DNA of 64,000 nucleotides, taken from assembly GCA_025054775.1 (NCBI GenBank), contig JANWZA010000002.1, forward strand, positions 60,938-124,937, read 5' to 3'. Shown in pieces: positions 63,048-64,000 of the stretch. Origin of the DNA: Microscillaceae bacterium. GTDB lineage: Bacteria > Bacteroidota > Bacteroidia > Cytophagales > Microscillaceae. The translations under genes and the position numbers were made by a program. Numbering within the stretch: position 1 is the stretch's first letter; each line of letters begins with the position of its first letter. The notes under the pieces were generated by a model. It was not told the origin of the DNA, did not search any database, and saw only the letters and a list, made by a program, of their open reading frames with translations.

Positions 63048-64000
63048 ATGTCAATAGTTCTACGGGTAGAAAATCTTTGGAAACAATACCGCTTAGGTTT
63101 AGTAGGTGCTAATACCATACGCGACGATTTGGCTCGCCTTTGGGCAAAATTACGTGGTAAAGAAGACCCTCTGCTCAAAATTGGGGAAACCAACGACCGA
63201 GAAAATATTAAAGGCGAATATGTTTGGGCATTACAAGACATCAGCTTTGAAGTAAAGCAAGGTGAAGTAATTGGTATTATTGGCAAAAACGGAGCAGGAA
63301 AATCTACTCTTCTAAAAATTCTATCCAAGGTAACCACTCCTACCAAAGGTAAGGTATATACCAAAGGACGTATAGCCTCTCTTTTAGAAGTGGGTACAGG
63401 CTTCCACCCAGAACTTACAGGTAGAGAGAATATTTTTTTGAATGGTGCCATCTTAGGAATGACTAAAAATGACATTCGCAAAAAATTTGATGAAATTGTA
63501 GAGTTCTCGGGAATAGGCAAATATATTGATACGCCTGTGAAGCGATATAGCTCAGGTATGTATGTGCGTTTGGCATTTGCCGTAGCGGCTCATCTTGAAC
63601 CTGAAATTCTTGTTATTGATGAAGTACTTGCCGTAGGCGATGCAGAGTTTCAGAAAAAATGCCTTGGTAAAATGAAAGATGTGAGTGGAGAAGGCAGAAC
63701 GGTGCTATTCGTGAGTCATAATATGGATGCGGTGCAAAGTTTGTGTAGTAAAGGTATTTATCTAAAAAATGGGCAAGTAATGAAAATAGATAGAGCTGAT
63801 AAAGTAGTCCAAACTTATTTACAAAGAGAGTGTTTGCAAAGAAGTTTCATACGCTGGGACGACCAAAAACCTGGTGATGAGGTGGCTCATCTCAATTATG
63901 CCAGAATAATAGATGAGAACTATCACACAGCAGAAATTCTGCAGATTGGTAAAAAATATGGTATAGAGTGTGAGTATGAAGTGAAAAAAGAAGGTTATCA
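63048..64000 (+). CDS. wzt: Polysaccharide ABC transporter ATP-binding protein (Wzt-like), truncated by window edge
   Basis: At least 317 codons, continuing past the right edge. The start is ATG at 63048 (MSIVLRVENLWKQYRLG). Walker A is GKNGAGKST (residues 79-87), the Q-loop region is EVGTGFHPELTGRENIFLNG, the signature is YSSGMYVRLAFAVAAHLEPE, and Walker B is ILVIDEVLAVGDAEF, then FVSHNMDAVQSLC. After the ATPase core the protein continues past residue 260, as in Wzt/TagH proteins with a C-terminal glycan-binding domain. It would drive export of O-antigen or a similar polysaccharide; the Wzm permease should be nearby outside the window. Confidence 0.9.
   Translation, partial: MSIVLRVENLWKQYRLGLVGANTIRDDLARLWAKLRGKEDPLLKIGETNDRENIKGEYVWALQDISFEVKQGEVIGIIGKNGAGKSTLLKILSKVTTPTKGKVYTKGRIASLLEVGTGFHPELTGRENIFLNGAILGMTKNDIRKKFDEIVEFSGIGKYIDTPVKRYSSGMYVRLAFAVAAHLEPEILVIDEVLAVGDAEFQKKCLGKMKDVSGEGRTVLFVSHNMDAVQSLCSKGIYLKNGQVMKIDRADKVVQTYLQRECLQRSFIRWDDQKPGDEVAHLNYARIIDENYHTAEILQIGKKYGIECEYEVKKEGY

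Noticed and set aside
63008..63520. A 170-aa minus-strand ORF at the right edge
   Set aside because: It lies opposite the Wzt-like ATPase gene, whose plus-strand frame has intact Walker motifs and signature; the reverse product is low-complexity.

Overview
The window is 64 kb of low-GC DNA from a member of the phylum Bacteroidota, probably an aerobic Cytophagales-type bacterium. This rests on several clade markers: a type IX secretion C-terminal sorting domain, a TonB receptor with an N-terminal carboxypeptidase-like domain, BatA and BatD homologues, a GSCFA protein, a His-rich lipoprotein, and many promoters with the Bacteroidota-type -7 element TAnnTTTG (some with TTG about 18-20 bp upstream). 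Cytochrome oxidase subunit III, 2-oxoglutarate dehydrogenase E1, MenC (menaquinone) and photolyase point to an aerobic, menaquinone-using cell exposed to light. Species cannot be assigned from the sequence alone.

Most of the window is chromosomal housekeeping in short, often single-gene units on both strands. 1-10 kb: photolyase (cut by the window edge), cox3, ndk, an orphan efflux adaptor, an Rrf2 regulator, UDP-glucuronate decarboxylase, etfA, dapF, rplS and GTP-type PEP carboxykinase. 10.0-11.8 kb is decaying DNA: a signal-peptide stub followed by a heavily frameshifted DNA methyltransferase fused to a nuclease-like domain. 11.8-26.9 kb: GSCFA protein, BatA-like protein, ligA, an unusual AT-rich 21-bp-period array, a family 9 glycosyltransferase, M1 aminopeptidase, a histidine kinase, RelA/SpoT and rfbB. 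27.4-27.7 kb holds a second small pseudogene. 27.9-35.1 kb: methyltransferase, purM and folA (head to head with overlapping promoters), an unrecognised helical-repeat protein, rpsO, a LuxE-like protein, a DUF1573 protein and 3-hydroxybutyrate dehydrogenase. 35.2-35.6 kb: tRNA-Ala(GGC), tRNA-Pro(UGG) and a GC-rich hairpin cluster.

35.7-40.3 kb: a His-rich lipoprotein and a TonB receptor behind a 31-bp perfect palindrome (a probable metal-import locus), then BatD. 40.3-53.9 kb: a small orphan gene with its own promoter and terminator, an EamA transporter, phosphatidylserine decarboxylase, hisIE, a PhaE-like protein, a secreted esterase, an MBOAT acyltransferase, an M20 amidohydrolase, an RHH/SPFH pair, and a SiaC-like / GNAT / OstA-like operon. 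54-64 kb: a T9SS cargo protein, sucA, a beta-barrel / anti-sigma / ECF sigma group, menC, a ferredoxin, and the start of a surface-polysaccharide region (UDP-sugar 4,6-dehydratase and a Wzt-type ABC ATPase cut by the right edge).

Functional threads are nucleotide-sugar and surface-polysaccharide supply (UXS, RfbB, PseB/CapD-like dehydratase, GT9, Wzt), polyhydroxybutyrate metabolism (PhaE-like protein and 3-hydroxybutyrate dehydrogenase, unlinked), envelope biogenesis (OstA-like, PSD) and metal uptake. The least explained structure is the roughly 700-bp array at 17.24-17.97 kb. It keeps an exact 21-bp period (two helical turns, or seven codons) over about 33 degenerate units without an indel.
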